Source: Adineta ricciae (taxonomy: Eukaryota; Rotifera; Eurotatoria; Adinetida; Adinetidae). Taken from it: a stretch of DNA of 64,000 nt. The DNA lies in contig CAJNOJ010000004.1 of assembly GCA_905250025.1 (NCBI GenBank), forward strand, positions 992,001-1,056,000. Reading direction: 5' to 3'. The translations under genes were made by a program, and so were the position numbers. Under the pieces are notes generated by a model. That model saw nothing but the letters and a program-made list of their open reading frames with translations. It made no database searches and was not told where the DNA came from. How positions within the stretch are numbered: the stretch's first letter is position 1; the number at the start of each line of letters is the position of its first letter. Below, in pieces: positions 23,821-35,700 of this stretch.

Positions 23821-25860
23821 AATGCTTTTGCTCATCTGCTTATTAACAATATATACACAGAATCAATACCTCACATTCTCGCAGTGGTACTATGTCATGG
23901 TTAACTACGATCTTCTCATCAGCAATAGTGTTCACAATAGATTGTATTTTTAGGTGTTCATGAAATACGAGTTCAAGCGGATCGACGGCTTGTTCCTCAA
24001 TGCGTAAAAGGTATTCATGGCATCACGGCTATCTAAATTGTAAATGTTCTGATGTAACTATCGTTGCAAAAGGTCTTATCAGTGATAGTAATTTGATTCA
24101 GTGTACAAGTAGCAGTTGTAGTTCATAGACTACTGTGAATACACAAACATCTTGTATTGATTGTAGTAGTGCTTTAGATGTAGGCTCTGGCGAATACTAT
24201 CAAGCAGAAACTTTTTCGATCCGCATATTCTTTACTATTTATAACTACTCCAGCGTTACGACTTGATGGTTTTCTCAATACAAGTCCTGTTGCTGTTACA
24301 CTTTTAACTGTTTATAGGAAAATACATATTCAGCAGTTCCTGGTGCTAATCTTATTCAATCAAATTGTACCATAGTATTTACTCTTACACTTACCAGTTA
24401 GTATGCAGGAGCCGCATTACAAGTTGAAGACTATTATAACTGAGCAGGAACAACATCAACGAATTCTGCATCACTACAATTTCTGTTCTATGGTAATCCG
24501 ACACCTTCAGGTTGCACAACGCCACCAGCAATTATCGATAATCGATGAAATCGAGATAAATATTCTCTCGCCCGTTCATAGTTGACTGCTATCAATGTTA
24601 TTAGCTTGCATCGGTACACTTTTTGGCTCGAAAGTCACTGAACACTATTGTTCAAGCATTTTGAATGGGACAGAATATTGTCAACTTTGTCACAAGCACT
24701 CCGATGGGCATGAGGAAAAGTGCGATATTAAGTCTCAGCACAAGTTAGCTGAAATTCCGTTGTTGACTTTTGTTCTTCTACCGATTGCTTTCTAGATATT
24801 TTCCATCTTATTCTCAGTTAGATTCCAACATCTGATCAATACGGTCTACAAAGTTTCTATGCTGGAGTTATTGATAACGCGAATCCACAATTGAATCGGT
24901 GGTGTATTATATTATTAGTTGGCTTTGAGTCATCTCACGCTATCCGAACGATACTTGTTCAGAATTCGGCATCGCCAATTGATACTATTTTTCAAATTCA
25001 CACATAGTTTTCTATTCAAAGTAATGCTGCTCTTTCAGTGAAAGATGTTTATTCAGTTCTATCAATGATTCTTCTTGTATCTGTAGCATCGAAATCAGTT
25101 AATCGTCCGAACCGTAACGGTACTTATATTTACTTCTGGAATTCTACCATCGGTAATACACTCGTTCCGAAATATGATTGTGGTTTGGAATTCGAATTAA
25201 CGTATATTGGGTTTACTATAACGATTCGTTTTTCTACTGCACCATAGTTTTATGGACATTTCTACTATGTCACATTTGATAGTGGTACGTATAAAGTAGA
25301 CAATGGGATTTATGATGAAACTCTACTTTTTCAAAGTAGGTGTGGTAAGCAGTATTGAGTTTTTCTTGTCAGTGATACAGTTTCACCTGTAAGAATGTTG
25401 ACCATTGAATGGTAGTTGTAAGTTCTGAATCGGCACCGCTAACTGACCCTACCTATTGGGTATTCAACAGATGAAATCCATCATTATCGTCAGCAGCAGC
25501 AGCAACAACTAGTGAGAATAGATTTCGACTACGAATAATCATATTCGCCTATGTCACTCCAACAACCATTGGTTCAACTACACTCTATGTGCCAACTAAA
25601 TCAACAATGACCGTGCTGTATCAGAAACAGATCGTGCGTTTTCAACAGTTTCAACATAGTTTTCTCACAGTTCATCATTTATATGATAGGAAGACATATG
25701 TATATCTGTAATAGGAATCATGCATAATGCCTTGCTTGAGGGTGATGGTGCTCATCCAGGCGTTGATCATGGATGCTATATTCACAAAATTATCGAACAT
25801 ATTTAATCCAACTTACATCAATGCCAAAGGCAGACTTGAACTACGAATAAAACGAAGTTC
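23821..25860 (+). pseudogene. Decayed copy of a cysteine-containing secreted/surface protein gene
   Basis: Starts with an ATG and a signal-peptide-like segment (MLLLICLLTIYTQNQYLTF). Pieces of a coherent protein then appear in changing frames and are broken by many stops. Examples: CSSMRKRYSWHHGYLNCKCSD, CTSSSCSS, SCIDCSSALDVGSGEYYQA, then RNGTYIYFWNSTIGNTLVPK, YDCGLEFELTYIG, GHFYYVTFDSG and, near the end, STTLYVPTKSTM. These pieces resemble a bdelloid family of large extracellular proteins with Cys-rich and Thr-rich parts that I know only as hypothetical proteins. The regular order of fragments along about 2 kb, with frameshifts and in-frame stops, indicates a pseudogene rather than a split active gene. 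Exact end uncertain. Confidence 0.65.
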
Positions 25861-26887
25861 ACGAGCTTAAATCTAAATTTTTCGTTGCTGAACAGCACAT
25901 TTTTCTATTTAATCACGAATGTTTGACGTTAAACTTTTCGTCAACATGTTTAATATCGGAATTCCGATCGTATTATTGCACCCCGCATTACCTCGACATA
26001 ACGCTTCACTCCAAAATATAATCTTTTTCAGTGGTGATGAAGAATAAATGCACTTATGTTTTCTTTCTCAAACCCTTTGAGTATTTCTTCCGAACAAAGA
26101 TTACCAACTGACAATTACTTGTAAATAACATTCTATGTCGTTCTTTTAACAACTCACTAGAGATGACTTCCAATAGACAAACACCCAGAACATTCTCAAA
26201 CTTCTTGGATCAATTCTCATTTGACAAACGATGCGTCCTTCATTGCACTTAAAGTCATGCAATACTCTAAGCAATCTATTTATTATATGAATGTACGAAA
26301 CAAAATATATATTAATAATAGAAAATAATCATGAATAACTTTGGAATTGAAAAGTTTATTTTTTCAAAATAGACAGCATAAGGATACTCTATCTTATCTT
26401 GTCTTTCTAAGGTGTAAAAACAATATCTACTGTGAAGTACATTCAGGTACTTTAGAAACACAACCGCACTGGCTATTCATATATCGAGATGTGAATACAG
26501 AACACCCTACCGGTGTGTTTTCATTTCGAGTTTGATTCGTTGCGTACCTACGGACAGAAGTAATGATAAGATCAACATGATCAAAGTCAATGTGTAAAAG
26601 TTGCTTTTAATAATTATTGGATGACTTATCGATTACAGCAGTACGACTCACCGTACTTTTTCTCCTGTTCGTTTGAGAATATTGATTTTTATTTCTCAAG
26701 GCTAACGCGTTTTTTTTTTGCTTTCTTTCTTTTCTTCTTTCCATGACACATTCGCTTTCTTGCAGCCTAATCGTACTTCACGTGCTAATCTAAACATTCG
26801 TCTTCTATTCAACAATCAAGCAACTTTTAGATAAGTCCTTCAATTTTTCATTCGACAGCACGTTCTATTCAAGACAAATTACCATTT
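25861..26887. other. Intergenic between pseudogene and acidic orphan
   Basis: A+T-rich stretch. A 64-codon frame at 26341-26535 has no recognisable feature and no support. A T run and CTTT-rich tract (about 26709-26740) precede the next gene. Confidence 0.45.
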
Positions 26888-27487
26888 ATGGCTTGTCGAA
26901 TCCGTCGTACATCTATGGAACATTTGGAAGTTTATGATTTAGATAAATTACACAAGATCTTGTCATCTAGAGATCATCACAAACCTCCACCGATACCTCC
27001 ATCTCGTGAACACCGACATCGATTGCCACCACAATTGACTTTTCAACGTTATCAATTTCTGTGCAATATGAAACGTCATAAAACGGATCCGATTTATGCA
27101 GCGACACCCATGTTTACAACCATTCCACATTCGATCTACGTTAGACCTCGTCGACAATTACTTGGCTCATATATTCCTGCACATGTAATTACACCTTTAA
27201 ATACTAAACTCAATGAATCAGACGACATGAAAAGTCCTGCTTTGACTAACAATTCGAAAGAATACGAAAATGATGATGAGAAAGAAGAAGGTGACGACCA
27301 CGACGATGATGATGATGATCGTGGTAGAGATTCTGACAATGACAACGATGATGACAATGGAGATGATCAATCAAGTAGTAGCAGTAGTTCCGATGATGAT
27401 GACGATGATGATGATGAGATTCTTAATGATGGTGACGATGAGCATATAACTGCGACCGAACAAATATTCAATCGTGATAAAAAGTAA
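26888..27487 (+). CDS. Orphan protein with long acidic C-terminal tail
   Basis: Single-exon frame of 199 residues starting MACRIRRTSMEHLEVYDLD. The first 115 residues are basic and Pro/His-rich (HHKPPPIPPSREHRHR, SIYVRPRRQLLGSYIPAH), without Cys-rich or membrane segments. Residues 125-190 are almost entirely Asp, Glu and Ser. The overall form, a basic head with a poly-acidic tail, resembles nuclear or histone/RNA-associated proteins, but composition alone proves nothing. I do not recognise a family. Part of the tail is a GAT/GAC trinucleotide tract, so length may vary between alleles. Confidence 0.55.
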   Translation: MACRIRRTSMEHLEVYDLDKLHKILSSRDHHKPPPIPPSREHRHRLPPQLTFQRYQFLCNMKRHKTDPIYAATPMFTTIPHSIYVRPRRQLLGSYIPAHVITPLNTKLNESDDMKSPALTNNSKEYENDDEKEEGDDHDDDDDDRGRDSDNDNDDDNGDDQSSSSSSSDDDDDDDDEILNDGDDEHITATEQIFNRDKK

Positions 27488-28663
27488 AGTATTTCTTTGA
27501 TTCTCTACTCAATTTGCAGTTTAATACATCCAATATTTCTTTCAACTAAAAATATCCTTCTCCATTTTTTTATTTTCTAAATAAAATGATGGAACAATCT
27601 AATAGCGGTTCAATTTGATTAGTCGAGCAGAGGACACACTAATCCGATCAGAGTTCTCTTTCTCCTTCACATGATCCTACGCATCATCTCTGTGAAGATC
27701 AAATAACATATTTATTTATCTTGTCCTTTTCTGCTAATATACAAAAAAGTATCTAGTTATTTAAAAAGATAATCAATCGAATCATTTTTCAACTCGGATC
27801 TGCAATTGAATCTTCGTTTGACATGTTATTCCATCGTTATTGTCTTCGATGACAATCTCGATGTTAGATCATTCCAGAATATCGAGCTGCAAGGGTATAG
27901 AGTTTTTTTTTTCTCGAACACATATCTTCGACCTTGGGATGCATAATCGTAGAGATGAAGAAAACGAGTTATGTCTCGTTTCCGCTCGTATATTCTCTTC
28001 AATAAAGATTAATACCATTTGTTATTTTTGTTCTTATTGCTATTATTCAGTGCATAAATACTAATTAATTCGCGCACATCCTATTTCTTCGCGAAATATC
28101 TTAATTTCGATAAAAAAAGAAGAAAAAACAACAATCATCGTTTCTTTTGCGTTTTCTCAGATAAAGAAAGAATGAATCATGTATGTTGTTACAAAGTAAC
28201 AATATATAGCCTATCATCACTGATTTTCCTACACAGAACGACGTCAAACAATCTGAATTGTACAGAGAACGAGTATATATATATATATACATATTCAACT
28301 ACGCATAATGATGTGTTCTGTTTCTTCTTCTACTAATCGACATCCCACCCATTTGGTTCTCGACAACACAACTCAAATAACGGTGCAGACAGCATCAGCA
28401 ATAACTCGGCATCCTCTTCTTTTGCCTTTTCCACATCGTCAATGTGTACAGACATAGATGCGCCTTGTATAACAGAGAGGAACGTCGAAAAAGAAGAGAA
28501 AAAAAACCGACAGATATAGCTCTATAATTCTCATATCAGCAGTTTCTATTGTCCTTTGTGTATAGAACGCTATTTCATCCAGGTAGGAAGACCTACCCAG
28601 CAGAAAAGTTTTTTTTGCAAGCTAAAAATAGTCAATTATTGTTGTTAGTTTTAGGATAATGAA
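27488..28663. other. Calcineurin upstream region
   Basis: About 1.2 kb between the acidic orphan and the calcineurin A start. It should contain the calcineurin promoter and 5'UTR. A TA dinucleotide run lies at about 28273-28290. No exon is evident. Confidence 0.45.
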
Positions 28664-31400
28664 TTGAAACATTACTCGATGACTAGTACGGAAAAAACTA
28701 GTGACGTGAAATCAACGTCGTCACCCATGAAAACTACTGCGAATGTTAATACAAAACAAAGAGTATGTGACACTGTTCCTGAGCCACCTGCACGTCGTTT
28801 GGACATCGGAGATTTATATTCTAATCCATCGGATCCAGCTAATAAGCCTGATTTGGAAAAGCTCAAGCAGCATCTTCTCCTTGAAGGTCGTCTTACTGAA
28901 CAAGCGGCACTTCGAATCATTGAATCCGGTAAATAAGACGCGAAAAAGAAGCAAAAGATCGACGAAGAGTGTTTTTTTTTCGACATGTCAACATAGCTAA
29001 TAGGATATTTCTTCAGTCAGACGTTATTTTTAGATCAAATGAAGATAAGTCTGACGAACTCGAGTCTATACACAATGTACGAATAAAAATAGACTACATA
29101 GTTCTCCTCTGAGAAAACTTCTTTCGATAACAGATGATTTCTAACCACAATGTCAATTTGTTTTTCATCAAGTCTTGATTAGTTTCGCAAGTCATATGAG
29201 TTCTATATTCAATTGAATAGATGTCACATTTTAATACTATCTGCTAATCATGTCTTAATTGGATTATAGGTGCTGCTGTCCTACGTGAAGAACCAACTTT
29301 ATTAACAATTGAAGCACCAGTAACAATCTGCGGTGATATCCATGGACAATTGTATGATTTAATGAAGTACGATACTTGATTTCTTTCTGCATATGATCAA
29401 TTTCATTTTTTTTCTCCAAAGATTATTTGAAGTTGGCGGTCCAGCAGGTGAAACTCGTTATTTATTTCTTGGCGATTATGTTGATCGTGGCTATTTCGGA
29501 GTGGAGTGGTACAGGACTGATTTATAATCTTATCTAGAACTTGCATTTCTCTTCATGTTTAGTGTACTATACCTATGGTCATTGAAAATCCATTTCCCCA
29601 AACAATTTTTTTTACTCAGAGGCAACCATGAATGTCGACATTTGACCGATTACTTTACGTAAGAGAGATCGAACTCAAAACCAAACTTTTAACAAATTTC
29701 GATTTAGTTTCAAACAAGAATGTCAAGTGAAATACACTGACAACGTCTATGATGCCTGTATGGAAGCGTTCGATTGTCTTCCATTAGCAGCAATCATGAA
29801 CAATCAGTTTTTATGTGTGCACGGTGGTCTTTCGCCTGAAATTCAAACATTGGATGATATTAAACAAGTAATTCATTGATTTTCTTGTTCGCTTGAGTTT
29901 ATTGCGATTAACTTAATAATCGCAGAAAAAGATCGACACTAATGGCTAAAGGACAGACTGTTTTCTTTTTCTTCTTGATCAAAAGGTCGTCTTCTCGGCT
30001 GAATAGAAGGCCATTCGAGAGCAGATTTCTTACTTAATTACTACAACTTTCCATTGACTCATGCTTAGTCGTCTCCAGATTTTCTCTATCGAAATCTTCG
30101 CCAATAAATCAAAGATTGACACAATTCTTTCTCTCGCTCTCTCTCACTGAATATTGAAAGACTTCATTGAAAGGTTAACTGCATCCAAAAGATTACTCTT
30201 TCTGTAACTTTACTATTTCCCGTCAAATTATGATTGACAACTGTCTGACAAGTTTTTCGTGCTCTTTTCTAGTTAGACCGATTTCATGAACCACCAGCAC
30301 ATGGTGCTATGTGTGATCTTCTTTGGTCGGATCCAGCCGAAGATTATGGTAATGAAAAAGGATCGTTAACATTAGTCGCCACACGTCGAATGAGTGCACC
30401 AGCCAAATCGACAACGACCTCAACGAATGGATCATCTCTCTACTTACCCAACGCGACACGTGGCTGTTCGTATTTTTACACATATGCTGCTGTTAATGAA
30501 TTTCTTATACGTAATCAGATACTCTCCGTCATTCGTGCTCATGAAGCTCAAGATATTGGTTATCGTATGTACAAAAAGTCGCCTGATACGGGTTTTCCTT
30601 CGTTAATAACCTTATTTTCGGCACCCAATTATTGTGATGTTTATCAAAATAAAGCAGCAATTATGAAATATGAAAATAACGTTGTTAATATCCGACAATT
30701 TAATTGTTCGCCGCATCCATATTGGTTACCTAATTTTATGAATGTTTTCAACTGGTCATTACCATTCGTTGGAGAGAAGATCAACGATGTTCTACTGAAA
30801 ATTCTGAACATATGTACAGATGAAGAATTAGCTGAAATTGACGAACATATCGATTCTTTGATCGAACGTAATCAAATGGAACAACGAAAAGAACAAATTC
30901 GATCGAAGATACGTGCCGTCGGTAAAGTTGCTAAAACCTACCAAACTTTACGTGAACTTAGTGAAAATGTTGTTACACTACGTGGTTTAACACCCTCGAA
31001 TAGTTTAACTGAATTAGACAAAGAAATAACCAGTGAAGCCGAAGCTGCTGCCTCGATTCTTCGAGAAAAGGCTTCGTCAACCAAAGAACGCTTTTCGAAA
31101 GTGAAAATACTCGATCAAGCTAATGAACGTATGCCACCACCAAAGAATACAAATCCATTGGGTGGACCAAGCGTTGCCGAACTTATCAAACAAGCATCAA
31201 GTATTAGTCAATCATCCCAACCAATTAAACGAGAAACACCAGCAGCTATTCTAGCTGGTGTTTCACAACAAGGTATCGTCAGAATGCGACGTGAAAGTTA
31301 TGCTGGTGTACCATCAACAGCACTTCGACGCTCCCCAACACCAGTGGTGGAAATACCGACGCTTGTTGATGGAAAATCAACAACGACAGGAAACAAATAA
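28664..31400 (+). CDS. PPP3C: Calcineurin A (PP2B catalytic subunit)
   Basis: Ca2+/calmodulin-activated Ser/Thr phosphatase. Six exons (28664-28928, 29270-29366, 29422-29508, 29563-29658, 29708-29867, 30273-31400) give 610 residues, in phase throughout; Met at 28679 is an alternative start. Metal and catalytic motifs are intact: [40 protein letters not shown] and [10 protein letters not shown]. The calcineurin B-binding helix ([15 protein letters not shown]), calmodulin-binding helix ([20 protein letters not shown]) and autoinhibitory element ending NERMPP follow. Compared with typical animal subunits of about 520 residues it is long, partly from a Ser/Pro-rich C-terminus and partly from an insertion of about 23 extra residues between GNEK and RGCSYF (about residues 265-297). 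Introns 1 and 5 (341 and 405 nt) are long for this window. Confidence 0.95.
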
Positions 31401-31593
31401 AAATTTTATTAATGATATCGACCGGCAGGCCGGCTATGACCCTTGTTTTTCTTCATTTCTTTTCCGCCTTCTCTCTTCCTTCTTGAAAGTTTCTTTTTTT
31501 TTCTTCTTTTCGTTTGTTTTTATTGACATTATTTTAAACCCATATATTTATTTTGAAAGCAAAATATATCGCCGTAAGCAAGATATATTCTTA

Positions 31594-32367
31594 TCAGAAA
31601 GTGAAGATTACCGATTGAATGACATACATGAGAACAAACGGTATAGAACGAACGGATTTCGAATCGATTGTTGCTACAGTTGTATCTATATTAGTTTTGT
31701 TCTCAACAAACGAGCTCTCAGCATCTCTAGCATTCGAACACAATACACGCTGTTGACTGTCTGTATTGCAAGCACGCACATTCATCGTATGAGTAACGCC
31801 AAAGATGTAATCTTCGTTGAGTTCATAGAACAACTCGGTGTTAGGTAAATACGGTTTCTTGTCATTTCCATCAACTGTTATACGATAAGTATCAATAGGA
31901 CCATTTGGTAATTTTGGTGGCGTCCATGTCAATCGTAACCGTTGTTTGATGAGTGTAATATGAATCTGATTGGGGGGCGATGGTCGTGAAACATCTGTAC
32001 GTATTGTATACGTTTTTATATAAATCACTTCGGAACAGTTGAGATCAAAAGAATACATTGTATATGTTTGTAAGTTGTTAATTGTAACATAACCTTTCGA
32101 AGTAGTCGAATGAAATTTGACAGGTTCGAAATTGCCTGTTTTATTTGTCTGAACATGGCAGGAACATGGAATAGTACAATTGGATAATTCGACGTTGAGA
32201 CTAGAATAAAAACACTAAGAAGTGAATAGAGAATGAACTGCTTACGTAACACTATCATTTGTTATAGTTGAAGTATTGAAGAATGTTGCAGAAAATGTAA
32301 TCACATCTGCAGAATCAATCACATCAATACCATAAATTATTATACAAAGACTGCTAAGTAGATACAT
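31594..32367 (-). CDS. Small FN3-domain surface protein
   Basis: Predicted 242 residues in two exons (32246-32367, 31594-32200; 45-nt intron). Starts with a signal peptide (MYLLSSLCIIIYGIDVIDS). A Cys-containing segment follows (ELSNCTIPCSCHVQ), then a fibronectin type III-like domain (RPSPPNQIHITL, LRLTWTPPKLPNGPIDTYRI). It ends with a hydrophobic segment (SIPFVLMYVIQSVIFTF) and no cytoplasmic tail, suggesting GPI or tail anchoring. An adhesion or receptor role is possible but not shown. The stop is 193 bases from the calcineurin stop (convergent), and the start lies head to head with HYDIN. Confidence 0.75.
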
Positions 32368-32721
32368 CTGTGTGTGAAAAGATAAATGGCGGTTTTGATT
32401 TTCAATTTTACATACTTTTCATGAAGAATTTCATATTTCTATTGCAATTTCTCCACTTAACTTCATAATTGCGACTAATCTAATGAAAGAACTTGACAAT
32501 TTTCATTTTTATGAAGAACTTCAGAATTAACTTACCGATTGATTTTCTGACAATGAAAATGACAATTAGCGACATCTGCCCGTCGTTTCTTTCTCGAAAC
32601 CAACTTAGAAACGATTGTCATCGTTACACACTTACAAAACATAATTGATGGATGAATGTTTTTTCATATACATGTTCATTTCAAAATTTGTAGATTGCCT
32701 ACAAACATATCATAAAGAATT
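32368..32721. promoter_or_regulatory. Putative bidirectional promoter, FN3 protein / HYDIN
   Basis: 354 bases between two divergent start codons must serve both genes if the gene starts are right. A+T-rich, with no obvious TATA box and no repeats. I did not find a clear RFX X-box palindrome by eye, although one might be expected for a cilia gene. Confidence 0.5.
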
Positions 32722-35700
32722 ATGATGTTCGATCAAAAGCCACCGACTGATACCGGTGGACCATCGTTCACATTGCCAAACTATGAAAGTAAGGTCGTCG
32801 CTCCGAGAAATCCAACATTAAATCGTGGTCCGAAGATCGAACCAAAAGTACGCGGAATCATTACGAATGAGAATCAATCGATTGATCATTTTCGATTCTA
32901 GTTCACACCTTCGACATTTTTAAAGGAAATGTCACTAGACACTCAACAGAAACTATTGAACACAAGAGAAATGTACTTGCCGAAAATTATCGCTCTCTCA
33001 GATATGGCTGAAACATCACTACAAACAGTAAGATATTCACTTTTGAACTAGTCAACATTTAACTTTGATTTCGTAGACAACTAAAGTTGATATCGATGAA
33101 CCTCTCTTCCAACCATATCCGTCGGATATCACTTTTCAAAAATACGAACCATTCAATACTTACGAAGTGCCTTTATTACTTCGAAATAACGATAAAGTAA
33201 GCATCGTTTGACTTCATTGGAATATAGATCCATTACGCGTCTTTATTTCATCAGGTTGCACGAGCGGTTAAAGTCACACAAGTCGATACGCCATACTTTA
33301 CAATTGTACCACCACCAAATGCGTTTCAGAAAGTAGCACCTGGCGTGGCACTTGTATTTCGAATACAATTCAAACCGGAAGAACAACGAGTACGTATTGA
33401 CAACCTCTTATGTAATGATCAATGAAAGAAATCTTCGTTTAGGATTATACGCATGAAATATTAATTGCAACTGAACGTGAAAATTTCCTCATACCGATCC
33501 GAGCGATTGGTGCTCGAGCTATTCTAGATTTTCCAGACGATATTACATTTCCAACAACAGCTGTTAAAAGTACGAACATGAGTAAAGTTTTATTCGTTCG
33601 AAATATTGGCAATCGTGAAGCTCGTTTCGTTTTACAAATCAATAAGTAATTTTGTTTTGTCTCACTTTGACGAAGATATTTGAAAAACATTGAATTTAGA
33701 CCGTTTATCGTTTCACCGGAGAATGGTCTCCTACCTGTCGGAGAGAGTATGCAAGTCACTGTTGATTTTCAACCAACAGTGAATGGCGAAATGAAAGATG
33801 AACTTGTCATATCATATGATACTGGTTTGTCGATCGATGTACATGTAAATAAGATGATTTATTTCGATATTGTAGGAGAAAAAGTGTATGTGAATGTTTA
33901 TGGTGTCTCTCAAGATATTAATGTTCGATTGGAGAAGAGTTCGATTCATTTTGAACAAACATATTTAGACATGATTAATCAACGTACAGTAACATTAGCA
34001 AATCGTAGTAATCAATTAGTTCATTTTCAATGGAAACAATTCGCCACAGAACGCGAAGAAGAACAACAGAAATTACGACAACTTCATGCTCTTTCCGAAG
34101 AGGAAATCGATGCCTTACAAAAGCTCAATGGTAATTGCTTTTTACACTCGGTTTCGACAAATTTTATTTTGTACTTTCAGTCAATGCAAATGAATCACCA
34201 TCGGCTGGTCCATTTGATTTTGGTGTATTAATTCAACGTACATTTGTCAATCATCGTCGTCAACTAAACTCGGAACCTTATTTATTTGCTCATTCGAATT
34301 ATCGTATCGATCCTGTCGAAGGTGATATTTGGCCAGGTGGTACACTCGATATTCAAGTTCTATTCAAACCAAACGAAGCACGGTTATACAAGCAAACAGC
34401 ATGGCTAGATGTTGTCGGGCGCGAACAGCGTTTACCACTCGTTTTATCAGGCGAAGGACAAGGTGCCAAAGTAGAAGCATCATTTTCTGTCTTGGATGTC
34501 GGTTGTGTGTATGTTGGCTCGACACATCTCTATGAAGTTGTTTTAGCAAACAAAGGTTTCATTGAAGCACGTTATCGTATCCAATCAATTGAATCTGGTT
34601 TCGGCTCGTGTTTTCTGTTCGATCCATCCGCTGGTGTGATTCCAGTTGACAATTATCAAGCGATACAAGTGACATTTCACAGCGACCAGCTAGGTCAATT
34701 TCAGCAAACATTTCATGTCGATGTCGAAGGAAATCCAAATCCCGTGGAAATCGTTTTCCAGGGACAAGTTATCGGCCCAACATTCTATTTTGATCAAGCG
34801 CTATTGAAGTATGGTCTCGTCTCTTACGGTTTCTTAACCACTATACCATGCCAATTGTATAATACTTCACTTGTTCCAATGCCATTTCGATTACACATTG
34901 ACCAGGATAAACATAAACGAAGCAATCGTCATTCAATGAATAGTGATGATGATGCCAATGACGATCGAATGATTAATACTGAATTTCAAATTCGACCCTC
35001 GCATGGAACAATTCCACCACAGAGTGACATCACAGTTTATGTTGACTTCGTACCAAAAGCTATTCAAAAATACGATACGTTCCTGCAAGTAGATATCGAT
35101 GGGGTCGGAAAGAATATCTTCTCGTTACCGATCACAGCAAAGTAAAGCAAACCGATTGATTCTAGAGAAAAATAATAATAAGATTCTGTATCTATTTCCT
35201 AGGAGTACTGTTCCACGCGTCACACTTCATAATGAAACAATGGATCTCGGTCGAACATTTCTAAATCATCCAAACGAGCGTTATGTTCGCTTACAAAATT
35301 CTACCAGTCTTCCAGTGCGTTATCAATTTATCTATCCACATTCGGGACGTTTACAATTTGACTCCGTCGAACGTGAAGGTGTTGTCGAAGCAAACACTAC
35401 GCGAGATATTCCTCTGACAGTCACTATTAAACAACTGGGTGATATTACAGAAAAACTCGAAGTTCATCGAGTTGGCGCGCGTGATGCTCCATTAGAAGTA
35501 CAAATTACAGCAACTGGCACAGGACCTGTTCTATTTATCGATCCAAATGAGATACGATTCGGTACTATCAGTGTTCTTGATGAACATACGCAAATACTTT
35601 CACTGTCCAATGAATCTCCAATACCGGCTGTATTTCAATGCGAATCCGACAAGAAGAATTCCTGCTTTTCTTGCGTACCAAGTTCGAGCGTGGTCGAACC

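Noticed and set aside
33841..33890. Possible very short intron in HYDIN exon 6
   Set aside because: GT-AG pairs of 31 or 37 nt exist near an odd segment (VNKMIYFDIV), but removing either shifts the frame; the segment was left as coding.
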